From: Diadophis punctatus similis | Taxonomy: Eukaryota > Chordata > Lepidosauria > Squamata > Dipsadidae | DNA: 64,000 bases | Direction: 5' to 3' | NCBI GenBank assembly: GCA_023053685.1 | Contig: JALIGW010000021.1 | Span: forward strand, 14,327,592 to 14,391,591 | Part shown: positions 52,723 through 64,000 of the stretch, piece by piece | How positions within the stretch are numbered: the stretch's first letter is position 1 | How the letters are laid out: every line of letters begins with the position of its first letter | The notes under the pieces: generated by a model | Told to the model about the DNA's origin: nothing | Databases searched by the model: none | The model's input: the letters and a program-made list of their open reading frames with translations, nothing else | Made by a program: the position numbers and the translations under genes

Positions 52723-53322
52723 ATTCTGTAAAACCGCCGATTGCCTAATTTTGTCCATACCTTCCTAAATGATGGATGGAATTGTGACTTCGAACGAGAC
52801 TCACCCTTGCTGGCTGAAATGCTACCGTTTAATTTTAACTATATTCCATAGCAATGTTATGGATGCTGAAAGCGATCTCGTACTTCCTTTCGTTCTCCGC
52901 ACAGATCAGAAGCAACTTGTCAGGAGAAAAACCACATTTTTGACAGGCGAATCATTTATTTTGGCTTCTTTTAGTTTGGATCCAGGAACACGAAGGTGGC
53001 AGGTGAACCGAAACGACGCCCCTCTGCAAATCGAATAAGCTCTTTTCCTGCCTGGACAAAAAATATGATTTGTTTGGTCTTCGGGATCTCTTTCTTACCA
53101 TCCAGAAATGTGTCCAAAGCAAACAGGCTCACCGAGCAGAGCAAGAAAACTCCAATTATTTGAGAATGCAAAATCCAGAATTGCACCGTCAAGAGAAGCC
53201 AAATCCTTCACGTCTTCTCCAGGAATTCAACCTTCTCTTTTTCTACCGGATAATTCTCTTAATCATGAACTGTAACGTCTTTTCATAACACCATAGGTCA
53301 CGGGGTCTGAGGAACAGCTTCT
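52723..53322. other. Unassigned DNA
   Basis: Plus frames 52769-53038 and 53070-53288 (89 and 72 codons) are unrecognised. No repeat family. Confidence 0.4.
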
Positions 53323-53324
53323 GC

Positions 53325-53600
53325 AGGCTGTCCTCGACTTATGACCAAAATAGGGACCATCATTTGCATCACTAAGGAAAGCAGTTGTTAAAAGAGTCAT
53401 TCCGGACTTTATGGCATTTTTCTTGCTGCAGTTATTAAGCGAATCACTGCAGTTGTTAAGTGAATCTGGCTCCCCTCGGTGACTTCACTTATTGAAAATT
53501 GGCTGAGAAGGTTTCAAATGGTGATCACATGTCCCCAGGGCACCACACACGTCGTAAATAGAACACCGACATATTGACAGACATAACCAATTTTGGATAG
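53325..53600 (+). mobile_element. TA-target MITE copy, degraded
   Basis: GGCTGTCCTCGACTTATGAC start, GCAGTTATTAAGCGAATCAC and GTTAAGTGAATCTGGCTCCC inside; the right end is lost. Confidence 0.78.
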
Positions 53601-53751
53601 CTTTCTATATGTATTCTATCACGTGGCCAAGAAGGCAATAGTGACTAATTATAGTTTTACATGGATTTTTAACAAAATATTATAGTGAGTTTATCTGAAG
53701 GATGGCTGTTGATTGGCACATTCAACTGGTCTTATTGGATGATACAGAATA

Positions 53752-54056
53752 AGAATAACAGAGCTGGAAGGGACCTTGGAGGTCTTCTAGTCCAACCCCC
53801 TCTCAAGCAGGAGACCCTATACCCTTTCAGACAAATGGTTGTCCAATCTCTTCTTAAAAACCTCCAGTGTTGGAGCATTCACAACTTCTGGAGGCAAGCT
53901 GTTCCACGGATTAATTGTTCTAACTGCAGGAAATTTCTCCTTAGTTCCAGGTTGCTTCTCTCCTTGTTTAGTTTCCACCCATTGCTTCTTGTCCTACCCT
54001 CAGGTGCTTTGGAGAAAAGTTTGACTCCCTCTTCTTTGTGGCAGCCCCTCAAATAG
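53752..54056 (-). mobile_element. CR1 3' fragment
   Basis: AATAACAGAGCTGGAAGGGA to TGGCAGCCCCTCAAATAG, minus strand. Confidence 0.92.
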
Positions 54057-54715
54057 TTTAGTATCTATTCTGATCAGAGAGGGAGTTTGATTTCATTCAC
54101 TATCACCTCCCACATAATAACTGGCTGAAAAAGTACCAAGACGGTTGTGTACTTCACAACGTGGAATTTGTTACGCGGATGGATTTGTGCTTCGTGTTCT
54201 GAATCTTGGGGAAGTCCACTCTTCATAGAAGCCCTCTATCAAAAGGAAATATCTTCTGATCTTGGATGGAGAATTTGGCTCGGATCTCAGCAGGGAGATC
54301 ACAAGCATTAGCCGGGGCTTGAGGGGTGAGTTGTCATGTACCATCTGGCCCATTCAAGAGTCCTTCAAACGTCAAGACAAGATCTAAACAACAGCATTGT
54401 TTCCAGGATCGGTGCTGAATCACTCGGTTGGTTCTTATCTTTGATACTTTTGGCCCTGCATGAAAGCGTGGTGGAGGGGAACAAAATTTGTTGCGAGATG
54501 TTCTGGCTCTTCAAATTTTTGGAGTGGGTGGAAAAAGTGGAAAAAGTGTTGTTTATTTACACGTCCAAAAGAAGCCATCAACATTTTCTTTTCTCACAAA
54601 TGGCTGCCAAGAAAGCTTAGCAAACATGGAGTGGAAATGTAGAACAACAGCACATAGTTTGCAAACGGGAAAAACCTGTGCTATTTAACTGGGTTTAAAT
54701 GACATTATGGCTCAG
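54057..54715. other. Unassigned DNA
   Basis: Plus frames of 60-94 codons at 54336-54688 overlap each other and have no known domain. No repeat recognised. Confidence 0.4.
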
Positions 54716-54800
54716 TATAGGTAGTCGTTGACTTATAACTATTCATTCAGCAACTGTTTGAAGCGACAATGGCACTGAAAAAGTGACTTATGTTAAGAAG
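54716..54800 (+). mobile_element. TA-target MITE left end
   Basis: ATAGGTAGTCGTTGACTTAT and ATGGCACTGAAAAAGTGACT: first 80 bp only. Confidence 0.7.
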
Positions 54801-54889
54801 TGTTTCTTTATATAAAATATTACTAGCAATGTAACTGTGATATTTTGGGTCTGTGTATGAAATGGTAGCTCACATATGGGCTTTCTCTT

Positions 54890-55205
54890 CTTCCTTCCTT
54901 CCTTCCTTCCTTCCTTCCTTCCTTCCTTCCTTCCTTCCTTCGTTCCTTCCTTCCTTCCTTCCTTCCTTCCTTCCTTTCTTCCTTCCTCTCTCCCTCCATC
55001 CCTTCCTCCCTCTGCTTCCTCCTTTCCTTTCCTTTCCTTTCCTTCTTTACTCTACTCTACTCTACTCTACTCTACTCTACTCTACTCTACTCTACTCTAC
55101 TCTACTCTACTCTACTCTACTCTACTCTACTCTACTCTACTCTCCTTCTTCCCTTCCCTTCCCTTCTTCCCTTTCCCCCTTTCCCTTCTCCTTCTCCTTC
55201 TCCTT
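54890..55205. repeat. (TTCC)n then (TCTAC)n then CT-rich DNA
   Basis: About 85 bp of TTCC with one CGTTCC break, a mixed CT stretch, a pure (CTCTA)n of about 95 bp at 55048-55142, then (CTTCTC)n. Confidence 0.97.
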
Positions 55206-55880
55206 TTCTGTGTTTTTCTGTGTTTTCTTCTCAAAGCTAAGACTTCATAGCTTCAGAAAATGTTCAGTATTAAGTTTTTGGAACGTCTCCCCACTTAGTC
55301 TCCTCTCCCACACTTTATTCTGGCAATTCTGCAAAATCTTGCGACCCAGACCTCTTCCATTTGCTGAGCATAGACTCTCCATAGACTGGAGCACTTGTTT
55401 CTTCTTTTGAGTTTACTGTCCTCCTATTTAAAAGCCAAATTCTATGCATTTAAGGAATGTGAAACTTCAACAGTCTGTTGAGAAAGCAGGGGAAATGACA
55501 TCATCAAATAAGGCAAGGATGAATATTCTTCAGGTTACAACATCACCCACCTCATTTCCACTCCCACAAACTTTGATTTGCCAACTGTGAAAAGTTTTCC
55601 TCATCCATCCACAAAGTTCTACACACAACCTTGCCAACAAGGATGAGAAAAGATGGAAACTATTTCCAAGAAGACTCATTCCTTTCAAAGTCACACTGAG
55701 TTGACATGCCATGGAACTGCTTGCCAAGACAAATCCGAAGGCAAACAGATAAATAAAATCTGTCTGGGTCCTTAAAAATGAATAGGGATAGTGTTGAGGT
55801 GGTCAGTTGGGCCAAACATACTGGCTGCAACTTTCAAAAGTATGAGGTACAAACTAATGTCAAAACATGCTTTCAAAATG
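55206..55880. other. Unassigned DNA
   Basis: No exon or repeat recognised. Confidence 0.35.
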
Positions 55881-55884
55881 TCTC

Positions 55885-56115
55885 AAAGGTGCTTTTTTTC
55901 CCTGAAAGGCAACTGGACTTTCTTGTTTTTTTCCCCTTGAAAATATTTCACCTGTCATCCAAGAAGTGTCTTCAGTTCTTCATGAGAACTGAAAGAAGAA
56001 CTGATGAGAAGCTAAATGTTTTCAAAGAAAAACAACCAAGAAGTCCAGCTGCCTTTTGGAAAAGCACCTTTGGAACAACCATGATGTGGATGATTGAGAA
56101 TTTCCATAGAAATGC
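55885..56115. mobile_element. Penelope-like repeat, degraded inverted pair
   Basis: Minus arm (TCAAAGGTGCTTTTTT, GGCAACTGGACTTTCTTG, ATCCAAGAAGTGTCTTCAG) and plus arm (GAACTGATGAGAAGCTAAAT, GTCCAGCTGCCTTTTGG, GATGTGGATGATTGAGAAT). Confidence 0.6.
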
Positions 56116-56660
56116 TTTCAAAACAGAAGATACAAGAAAAATCTGAGTACGAACAGTCAAGATTAATGCATATTGATGTAGCATAATGATTGGGATATTG
56201 TCCATGAATTAGGAAGACTACTTAACTACTTAAGGTATATCTTAACTACTGCCATGAATTTACTATACTCTTTCAGCTCCCAACCCAAACGAATCAACCC
56301 AACCCAACCCAACCCAACCCAACTCAACCAACCCAACCCAACACAACCCAACCCAACACAACTCAACTCAATTCAATCCTTCCATCTCCAATATGGGATT
56401 AACCATATCAACATATCTTCCAGATTTATTGAAAGAATTATACAGGAGAATAGACTGTCAACAAAATCATAATAAATGAAAATATATCTTCCACTCTGTA
56501 GAGAGGACATCGAAGGTTTGAGGTGTTAGAATATCCAGGCTACATATCAAAATGCAAGTTTTGCTACCATATTCATTATGCTACTATATATTTGCAAAAA
56601 GCCCTCCAACCCAACACCAAAAAACCCCAACATTGTCTCTTCTGTTTCATCTCTTGGTGT
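56116..56660. other. Unassigned DNA with (AACCC)n
   Basis: CCCAA/CTCAA pentamers at about 56283-56372 are the only repeat. The rest is AT-rich and unrecognised. Confidence 0.45.
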
Positions 56661-56664
56661 TTTC

Positions 56665-56845
56665 CTTGGAAATGTTTCGCTTTTCCAAATGTCCTTTGGA
56701 AATGTTTCGAGACCTGAAGAAGCTTCTTGGATGAGAAACAAAATGATTTCAATAAAAAACAACAACAACCAAGAAAGTCCAGTGGCCTTTTGGAAAAGCA
56801 CCTTTGGGACAACCATGATTTGGAGGATTGAGAATCTCCATCAAC
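56665..56845 (+). mobile_element. Penelope-like repeat arm
   Basis: GACCTGAAGAAGCTTCTTGG at 56711, AACCAAGAAAGTCCAGTGGC and GACAACCATGATTTGGAGGA. A short minus-sense piece (GGAAATGTTTCGCTTTTCC) precedes it. Confidence 0.6.
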
Positions 56846-56849
56846 ATTG

Positions 56850-57755
56850 AATAAGGACAATAATACACATTTAAACTGTTGTGTCTCTTAAATTTATGAA
56901 GGTACTTAAGACAGATTCCTAACTACGTTTATGTACCTTCTCCTTTGCCTTTATTTCTATTTTTTCTTCCAGGATTTTCTATGATTTACAATTTAATGTA
57001 CATTAAAATACATACTTAAAAATTATATTTCCCATCTGCAAACTTCCAAATGCATCTCATGCACAAAATTGCCTTCTGGTGAAAACCGCTAACCTATACA
57101 AACAGAGGTACACAAATACCCATGAGCCTCCTCTGGCTTCAGTTTTACAAAACCATGGCAATAGATTCATTTCCAATAATCAATAAGGAATCCTGTAGTA
57201 TTCCCCGTAAAAATGCCCATGATCAGATTAGGAAAAAGGATTAAATAAAAATAATAAAAAATTGTCCCATGTGTGAAATATTGCTTTAATCAAACTAGCC
57301 AAGAAAGAAATTCTTAAAGAGCTGACATTAGAGTATTCTGACAGCTTGCATAAATATTTACAGGATTTACATTTTAAAATTTGTATTTATATGTTTCATG
57401 GCCACCAGTGGCTGAATCAACAGCAGCTGGACTTTGTGCTAGAACTTTTGCTTGGAAGGTGATGGAATTTGTTTTTCTAGCTATTGAGCAAGACAAAACC
57501 ATTTTCTTTGCTAATGAAGTGTGCCTAAAACACAGTTATAATCCTCCTTATTGGGTTGGTCCAAGACATGAGTTTTGCAGTAGATTTTAACTGAACAGAC
57601 AGTGATATTTTGAAGTGACACCTTCAACACGTATCTGTTAAGTTCTCACCATTCCAAATCCATATTGATGCTTCTGAATTTTGGTATTGGAGAAGGCTCT
57701 TGAGAATACTATGGAAAGATAAGAGGAAAAAAAATGACTTCAATATATATTGAGG
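56850..57755. other. Long low-repeat AT-rich stretch
   Basis: About 900 bp without recognised repeats or microsatellites, rare in this window. A 69-codon frame at 57381-57590 is unrecognised. Confidence 0.4.
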
Positions 57756-57759
57756 ATGG

Positions 57760-58745
57760 AAAACGGCTAACGAAACATTTCTTCCCTTCTTGGTCTCATT
57801 TGAGACAACGATGAATCTACATACAGACGGGAGGTTGAACAACTAGCCTTATGGTGCAACCGGAACAATCTGGAACTGAACACACTCAAAACCGTAGAAA
57901 TGGTGGTAGACTTTAGGAGAAATCCTCCCATTCTACCACCTCTTACAATACTAGACAACACAGTATCAACAGTAGAGACCTTCAAATTTCTAGGTTCTAT
58001 CATATCTTAAGACCTAAAATGGTCATCTAACATCAAAAATGTCATCAAAAAAAGCACAACAAAGAATGTTCTTTCTGCGCCAACTCAGGAAGCTCAAACT
58101 GCCCAAGGAGCTGCTGATACAGTTCTACAGAGGAATTATTGAGTCTGTCATCTGCACCTCTATAACTGTCTGGTTCGGTTCTGCAACCCAACAAGATAGA
58201 CACAGACTTCAGAGGATAATTAGAACTGCAGAAAAAACAATTGCTACCAACCTGCCTTCCATTGAGGACCTGTAGACTGCACGAGTCAAAAAGAGGGCCG
58301 TGAAAATATTTACGGACCCCTCGCATCCTGGACATAAATTGCTTCAACTTCTACTCTCAAAACGATGCTATAGAGCACTGCACACCAGAACAACTAGACA
58401 CAAGGACAGTTTCCCCCCGAATGTCATCACTCTGCTAAACAACTAATTCCCACAACACTGTCAAACTATTTACTAAGAATGTATTACTATTATTCTTCTC
58501 ATCCTTCCTATTATCTATCTCCTCCCACTTATGACTATAACCATGTTGCTTGTATTTTTACGATTTATATTGTTCTGTTTGTTTCCTAGTATGATTTGAT
58601 TGCTTATTAGTAACCTATGATTATCACTAAGTGTTGTATCTTATGATTCTTGATGAATGCATTTTTATGTACACTGAGAGCATATGCACCGAAGACAAAT
58701 TCCTTGGGTGTCCAGTCACACTTGGCCAATAAAGAATTCTATCCT
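57760..58745 (+). mobile_element. L2/Rex1-like LINE 3' third with terminus
   Basis: Translates, with several stops and frameshifts, to EMVVDFRRNPP, ETFKFLGSIIS, KAQQRMFFLRQLRKLKLPKE, YRGIIESVICTSITVWFGSA, RLQRIIRTAEKTIATNLPSI, KIFTDPSHPGHKLLQLL and DSFPPNVITLLNN, the region after the RT active site in L2/Rex1-type LINEs. The 3' UTR ends CACACTTGGCCAATAAAGAA and a short TTCTATCCTATTCT tail. Clade assignment is from memory of motifs. Confidence 0.82.
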
Positions 58746-59036
58746 ATTCTAAAAATGCTATTGTATTCTTCTGCTGTGTTCTGAATGCTCACCATCACTA
58801 TAATTTTACTCACCATCACTATAATTTTACTCATGCTAACATATGCATTTTTACAGTGAAGAATCTCTTGAGCTTTGACATAAGGAAAAGATATTCTCAA
58901 TCACACTTAGCAGAAAAAAATCATGAGGCTCCATATGTGCAACTTCCTGGCTAATTAAGAATTAAGGTGTGGGTTTTGTCTCGGGTTACAGTAGTTCAAT
59001 CCTGCAGTCACTCTCCCACATGGGGTCTGTTAGAGT
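58746..59036. other. Unassigned DNA
   Basis: A short direct repeat (ACTCACCATCACTATAATTT, twice near 58790-58835) is the only structure seen. Confidence 0.4.
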
Positions 59037-59122
59037 CAGATCTATATCTATATCTATATCTATATCTATATCTATATCTATATCTATATCTATATCTATA
59101 TCTATATCTATATCTATATCTA
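59037..59122. repeat. (TATATC)n hexanucleotide
   Basis: About 14 units of CTATAT, directly followed by the TTTATTTA tail of the LINE at 59125. Confidence 0.98.
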
Positions 59123-59124
59123 TT

Positions 59125-59660
59125 TTTTTATTTATTTATTTTTGTCAAGTACATGTTGGTAATATACATAGATATAACATTGTTTATATACATAAAATGA
59201 GTACTGATAAGAGGGAACATTAGGACAGGGACGGTAGGCACACTGGTGCACTTATGCACGCCCCTTACTGACCTCTTAGGAATCGGGTGAGGTCAACAGT
59301 GGACAGTCTAAGGGTAAAGTTTTAGGGGTTTGGTGACGAAACCACAATGTCAAGGTAGTGAGTTCCAGGCATTTACCACTCTGTTGCTAAAGTCATATTT
59401 TCTACAGTCAAGTTTGGAGTGGTTCACTTTGAGTTTGTATATGTTGTGTGCTCGTGTATTGTTGTGGTTGAAGCTAAAGCAGTCGTTGACAGGAAGGACG
59501 TTGTAGCAGATAATTTAATGAGCTATGCTTAGGTCATGCCGAAGGCGACGTAGTTCTAAGCTTTCTAAGCCCAGGATTTCAAGTCTGGTTGCGTAAGGTA
59601 TTCTGTTGTGAGTAGAGGAGTGGAGGGCTCTTCTTGTAAAGTATCTCTGGACTTTACACT
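59125..59660 (-). mobile_element. CR1/L3-like LINE 3' end
   Basis: Reverse complement of 12853-13430: TTTGTCAAGTACATGTTGGT, GGACGGTAGGCACACTGGTG, TGACCTCTTAGGAATCGGGT, CATGCCGAAGGCGACGTAGT. It is flanked by a hexamer on one side and (ATCT)n on the other. Confidence 0.87.
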
Positions 59661-59662
59661 GT

Positions 59663-60765
<1,103 letters not shown>

Positions 60766-60995
60766 GAGCCATGGTGGCGCAGCGGTTAGAATGCAGTATT
60801 GCCGGCTAATTCTGCCAACTGCCAGGAGTTCAATTCTGACCGGCTCAAGGTTGACTCAGCCTTCTTCCATCCTTCCGAGGTGGGTAAAATGAGGACCCAG
60901 ATTGTTGGGGGCAAGAGGCTGACTCTGTAAACTGCTTAGAGAGGGCTGTAAAGCACCGTGAAGCGTTATATAAATCGAAGTGCTGTTGTTATTGC
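60766..60995 (+). mobile_element. Sauria-type tRNA SINE
   Basis: GGTGGCGCAGCGGTTAGAAT, AGGAGTTCAATTCTGACCGG, GGCTCAAGGTTGACTCAGCC, TTCCGAGGTGGGTAAAATGA, GAGAGGGCTGTAAAGCACC and AAGTGCTGTTGTTATTGC. Better preserved than the copy at 20513. Confidence 0.93.
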
Positions 60996-61137
60996 TAGTG
61001 CTATTCAGTGTTTTGATTAGAGACGCTGTTGGGCATTGGATGTTGAAGGTGTATTAAACGAAGATACAGAGGAAGATGAAGGATTGATTGGGTCTAAATC
61101 CACTGTTGAATTTAGCTGATGTAATAATAACCCATAC

Positions 61138-61518
61138 CAGTGATGGCGAACCAATGGCAAGAGTGCCATAGGTGGCACGCGGAGCCATATCTGAGGGCAA
61201 GCGAGGCGTTGCCCTACGTCAGCTCCAGCACGCATGTGCACGCTGGCCAGCTGATTTTTGGCCTTCTTTTCGGCCATTTTTACTCCCCCCAGGATTCAGG
61301 AAAGCCTCCTGAAGCCTGGGGACAGCAAAAACGGCCCAATGGGCCAATCGGAAGTCCGGAGGCTTCAGTGAGGCCTGTGCGCATGCGCAGGGGGCAGGAT
61401 GGGGGGATGTTGTGTGCATATGTGTGGGGGAGAGCATTGCATTATGGGTGTGGGGATGCGCTATTGCGCACGCGTGCACCCTTTTGGCACCCGTCCCAAA
61501 AAAGGTTCGCCAACACTG
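61138..61518. mobile_element. hAT MITE (TGATGGCGAACC ends), exact 8-bp TSD
   Basis: CAGTGATGGCGAACC...GGTTCGCCAACACTG, flanked by ACCCATAC on both sides (61130-61137 and 61519-61526). 381 bp, the longest of the three copies. Confidence 0.95.
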
Positions 61519-61526
61519 ACCCATAC

Positions 61527-61735
61527 CTTCAACCCTAAACTGTCTACCATGGACCTCACCCCATTCCTAAGAGGTCTGTAACGGGGCGTGCATAAACGCA
61601 CCAGCGTGCCAACCGTCCCTGTCCCACTGTCCCCATTTATTCGTACCCTGTATTTACTGTATTCATATTCATGTTTATACTTATACCTGTTATCTCGTTA
61701 ACTTGACAAACTAAATACGGTAAATAAATAAAATA
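61527..61735 (+). mobile_element. CR1/L3-like LINE 3' end
   Basis: TTCAACCCTAAACTGTCTAC, GACCTCACCCCATTCCTAAG, CGCACCAGCGTGCCAACCGT, ending AACTTGACAAACTAAATACG and AAATAAATAAAATAA. The hAT MITE above was probably inserted in this element. Confidence 0.85.
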
Positions 61736-61889
61736 AGAGAGATGTCTACCTTTTTCAAGAAAATATTCAGAGAATGACATGTATACAGAATAAAATATAA
61801 AGATGTAAGTCTAATTGCCTTCAAAATAAGCACATTCTAACTTCAGACATTTCTGTTTGAGAATTCTTAAAAGAATTCCAGAGATTTGA

Positions 61890-62115
61890 TTTGGTGTCGT
61901 GGTGAAAGCTAGCAGGTTAGAAACCAGGAGGCTTTGAGTTTTTCTCCTGCTTTTGGCACAATGCTAGCTGGTTGACCTTGGGCCAGTCCTTCTCTCTCAG
62001 CCCTAGGAAGGAGGCAATGGTAAACCACTTCAAAAAAACCATCTCACCAGGAAAACTGCAGAGACTCATTCAGATGCCCGACAGGAGTCAGGATTGGGTG
62101 GAGGGCACCAGCCTG
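61890..62115 (+). mobile_element. tRNA-derived SINE, second family
   Basis: TTGGTGTCGTGGTGAAAGCT, GGTTGACCTTGGGCCAGTCC, GGCAATGGTAAACCACTTC and GGTGGAGGGCACCA. The 5' tRNA part is eroded; the 3' part recurs at 41956. Confidence 0.6.
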
Positions 62116-62415
62116 CAGCACTCAAATATGAATTTAATGTTCTTCTAACAAAAATACAGTAAGCAACTTTCACTCAGAAAATGAGAAATAGTAAGCCTTG
62201 CACTGATTTTTTTAATGGGGCCTGAAGGATGCACACAGGAAATTCTGGGGCACTTAGCTTGAAATTCCATCTGGCCTGAAATGAAAACTTTCATCAAGTG
62301 AAAACAACCAGATATTCAGAATGCTTAACCGTAGTGAAAAAGAATGATTACTGCTTCGGTAAACACACATTTTAATGTAAGCCTCAAGGTTTTTTCAATG
62401 TTGAGGAATTGGGGG
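62116..62415. other. Unassigned DNA
   Basis: Nothing recognised. Confidence 0.35.
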
Positions 62416-62417
62416 AC

Positions 62418-62473
62418 AGACCAGACCAGACCAGAACAGACCAGACCAGACCAGACCAGAACAGAACAGAACA
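62418..62473. repeat. (AGACC)n / (AGAAC)n pentamers
   Basis: About 10 AGACC or AGAAC units abutting a CR1 3' end, as at 15470. Confidence 0.96.
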
Positions 62474-62882
62474 AAATAACAGAGTTGGAAGTAAACTTAG
62501 TCCAACCTCCTACTCAGGTAGGAAATCTTACACCACTCCCAAACAAATGGCTATCCCATCTCTTCTTGAAAATTTCCAGCGATGGAGCACCCACAACTTC
62601 TGGAGGCAAGTCGTTCCACTGGTTAATTGTTCTCACTGTCAGGAAGTTTCTTCTTAATTCCAGGTTTCTTCTTTCCTTGATTGGTTTCCATCCGTTGTTT
62701 CTTTGTCCTGCCTTCTGGTGCTTTGGAGAACAGCTTGACCCCCCCTCTTCTTTGTGGGAGCCCCTGAGATATTGGAAGATGCTATCATGTCCCCCCTGCT
62801 CCTTCTTTTAATCAAACTAGACATAACCAATTCCTGCAGCCGTTCTTTGTATCTTTTAGCCACCAGTCCCATAAAGGATACA
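62474..62882 (-). mobile_element. CR1 LINE 3' fragment
   Basis: ATAACAGAGTTGGAAGTAAAC to TATCTTTTAGCCACCAGTCC, minus strand; more diverged than most (GAGCCCCTGAGATATTGG, AAGACGTTCTT-type changes). Confidence 0.88.
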
Positions 62883-63016
62883 AGGATGACCAACAGATCT
62901 TGACTACTTGACTTTCAGCCTCTTAACCTGAAGGTCCAAGCAAATTCATCAGCCGTGGAATAAAGAAAAAACAATCACGATTACAGACCGCTTATTAGGT
63001 TGGGGGAAAAAAACAG

Positions 63017-63725
63017 ATGGAGAGAATAGGAAGAAATGAACAAATTATCGCATTGGAAAGTTGTCTGAAGCGAGGCCCTGCAAAGTTCGGAGTATTTTTA
63101 AACTTCTTTATAAAGGATTCAGGATTAAGAGAGAGCTGTGAGGTAGCCAAGCTTACTGATGATTTTACTACTGGTGGTAATAAAATAAAAAAAGAAATGA
63201 CGAAGAGCTGCCAAGGGATTTTTTCCAACCTGAACAAGGGAGCTTTAAAATGGCATTTGTGGCAAAGTGTAAAAGGAAAAACACATTCGTGCCTGTAATG
63301 GACCAAATTTCACATCTACATTAAGAAAGCATAAATTGGCAGGAAGCGATCAGGGTAAAGTTACGAAAGCTCACATTGCAATGGGTAGGTAACACAGCAA
63401 AAGGTTAATATAATAGAGAACCACTGTGAAAAATGCAATTTTTTCCTGCTAGGAATCATTACGAAGAAATTGAAAATAGAACAGCCAGCTATATATAAAT
63501 CCCTGGTATGCACACATTTGGGGTATGGTGTAGCCTTCTGGTTATCTATCCCATCTTGAACAGGATATTGTAAAACTAGAACAGTAACCAATAATAATGC
63601 AAAAATAACATTATAAAACGGACATTTGGGACTTTTAAATTTGGAGGAAAGGCCGGTTTGGGAGATGTAATAAAGATATATAGAAGAACGCCTGGTGTGG
63701 AAAATATGGACAGATTATTTCCTTT
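63017..63725 (+). mobile_element. Very old LINE reverse-transcriptase remnant
   Basis: Broken frames contain KLTDDFTTGGNK (compare the FADDTKLGG active-site region of CR1/L2 RTs), then NFFLLGIITKKLKIEQPAIY, KSLVCTHLGYGVAFW (compare YKTLVRPLLEY..QFW) and LGLLNLEERPVWEM (compare LEKRR.RGDMI). The order is right for a decayed LINE ORF2, but each match is weak. Confidence 0.4.
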
Positions 63726-64000
63726 TTTGTGATGCTTAGTGTTTTGCTGGCAAATTCTAGACAAAAAGGGGATTTTTTTGGGGGGGGGAGAATTTGATGC
63801 CATCAGATCCTAGTTTAAACCGTTTTTCCAAAAGATTAAGCAGAGTTATAAAAATTGGTGCTATTAGAGCTTATTCACCTTTTCCCTAAGTCTAGGAATG
63901 TTGTTCCCTGTGCTAACCTTAGGAGCAAATGTATTTCTGGTTATGATCTTCTATCTATGCAGATCAGTTGGGACTTTGGCTTAATCCCACCTGAGGAGAC
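63726..64000. other. Unassigned DNA to window end
   Basis: A T/G run at 63774-63788; nothing else recognised. Confidence 0.35.

Noticed and set aside
54336..54642. Overlapping 60-94-codon frames as a gene
   Set aside because: Several frames overlap on one strand with no known domain and no better codon pattern in any of them.

Overview
This window is vertebrate nuclear DNA, most likely from a squamate reptile and probably an advanced (colubroid) snake. The repeat content points there: CR1 LINE 3' ends in every orientation, two large BovB (RTE) LINE fragments, two Sauria-type tRNA SINEs with the shared BovB-like tail, several hAT and TA-target MITEs, and pentanucleotide (AATAG)n tracts abutting LINE 3' ends. 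The species cannot be named from the sequence alone.

The only protein-coding gene I can support is ATOH8 (atonal bHLH transcription factor 8), on the minus strand. Coding exon 1 (24006-24521) and exon 2 (10021-10212) have consensus splice sites, join in phase 0 in the middle of the bHLH domain, and are separated by a 13.8-kb intron. Exon 1 lies in a GC/CpG-rich block (about 23940-25060) that is the presumed promoter. The last few codons probably lie in a third exon that I could not identify. Positions 25060-64000 are therefore 5' of the gene, and 1-10020 are intron 2 or 3' flank.

Region by region: 1-10 kb holds a CR1/BovB nest and a 4.7-kb minisatellite of 70 units of 68 bp, derived from the inside of a tRNA SINE. 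10-24 kb is the repeat-filled ATOH8 intron 1. 24-25 kb is the CpG island with exon 1. 25-64 kb is gene-free as far as I can see: CR1 fragments, hAT MITEs with exact 8-bp target-site duplications, roughly 400-bp TA MITEs, LINE 3' ends of at least four families, long microsatellites (AAAT, GATA/ATCT, pentamers, polypyrimidine), and single-copy-looking AT-rich stretches that could hold regulatory DNA.

The most unusual structures are: the 70-unit array with higher-order organisation, 48 E-box-bearing units and a Pol III B-box in nearly every unit; hammerhead-ribozyme-like cores in two repeat families that look Penelope-like; a symmetric series of pentanucleotide variants set in a folded-back CR1 end; a GATA tract that switches strand; and a CR1 copy carrying two separate hAT insertions. 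Most other open reading frames are shadows of repeats or low-complexity DNA.
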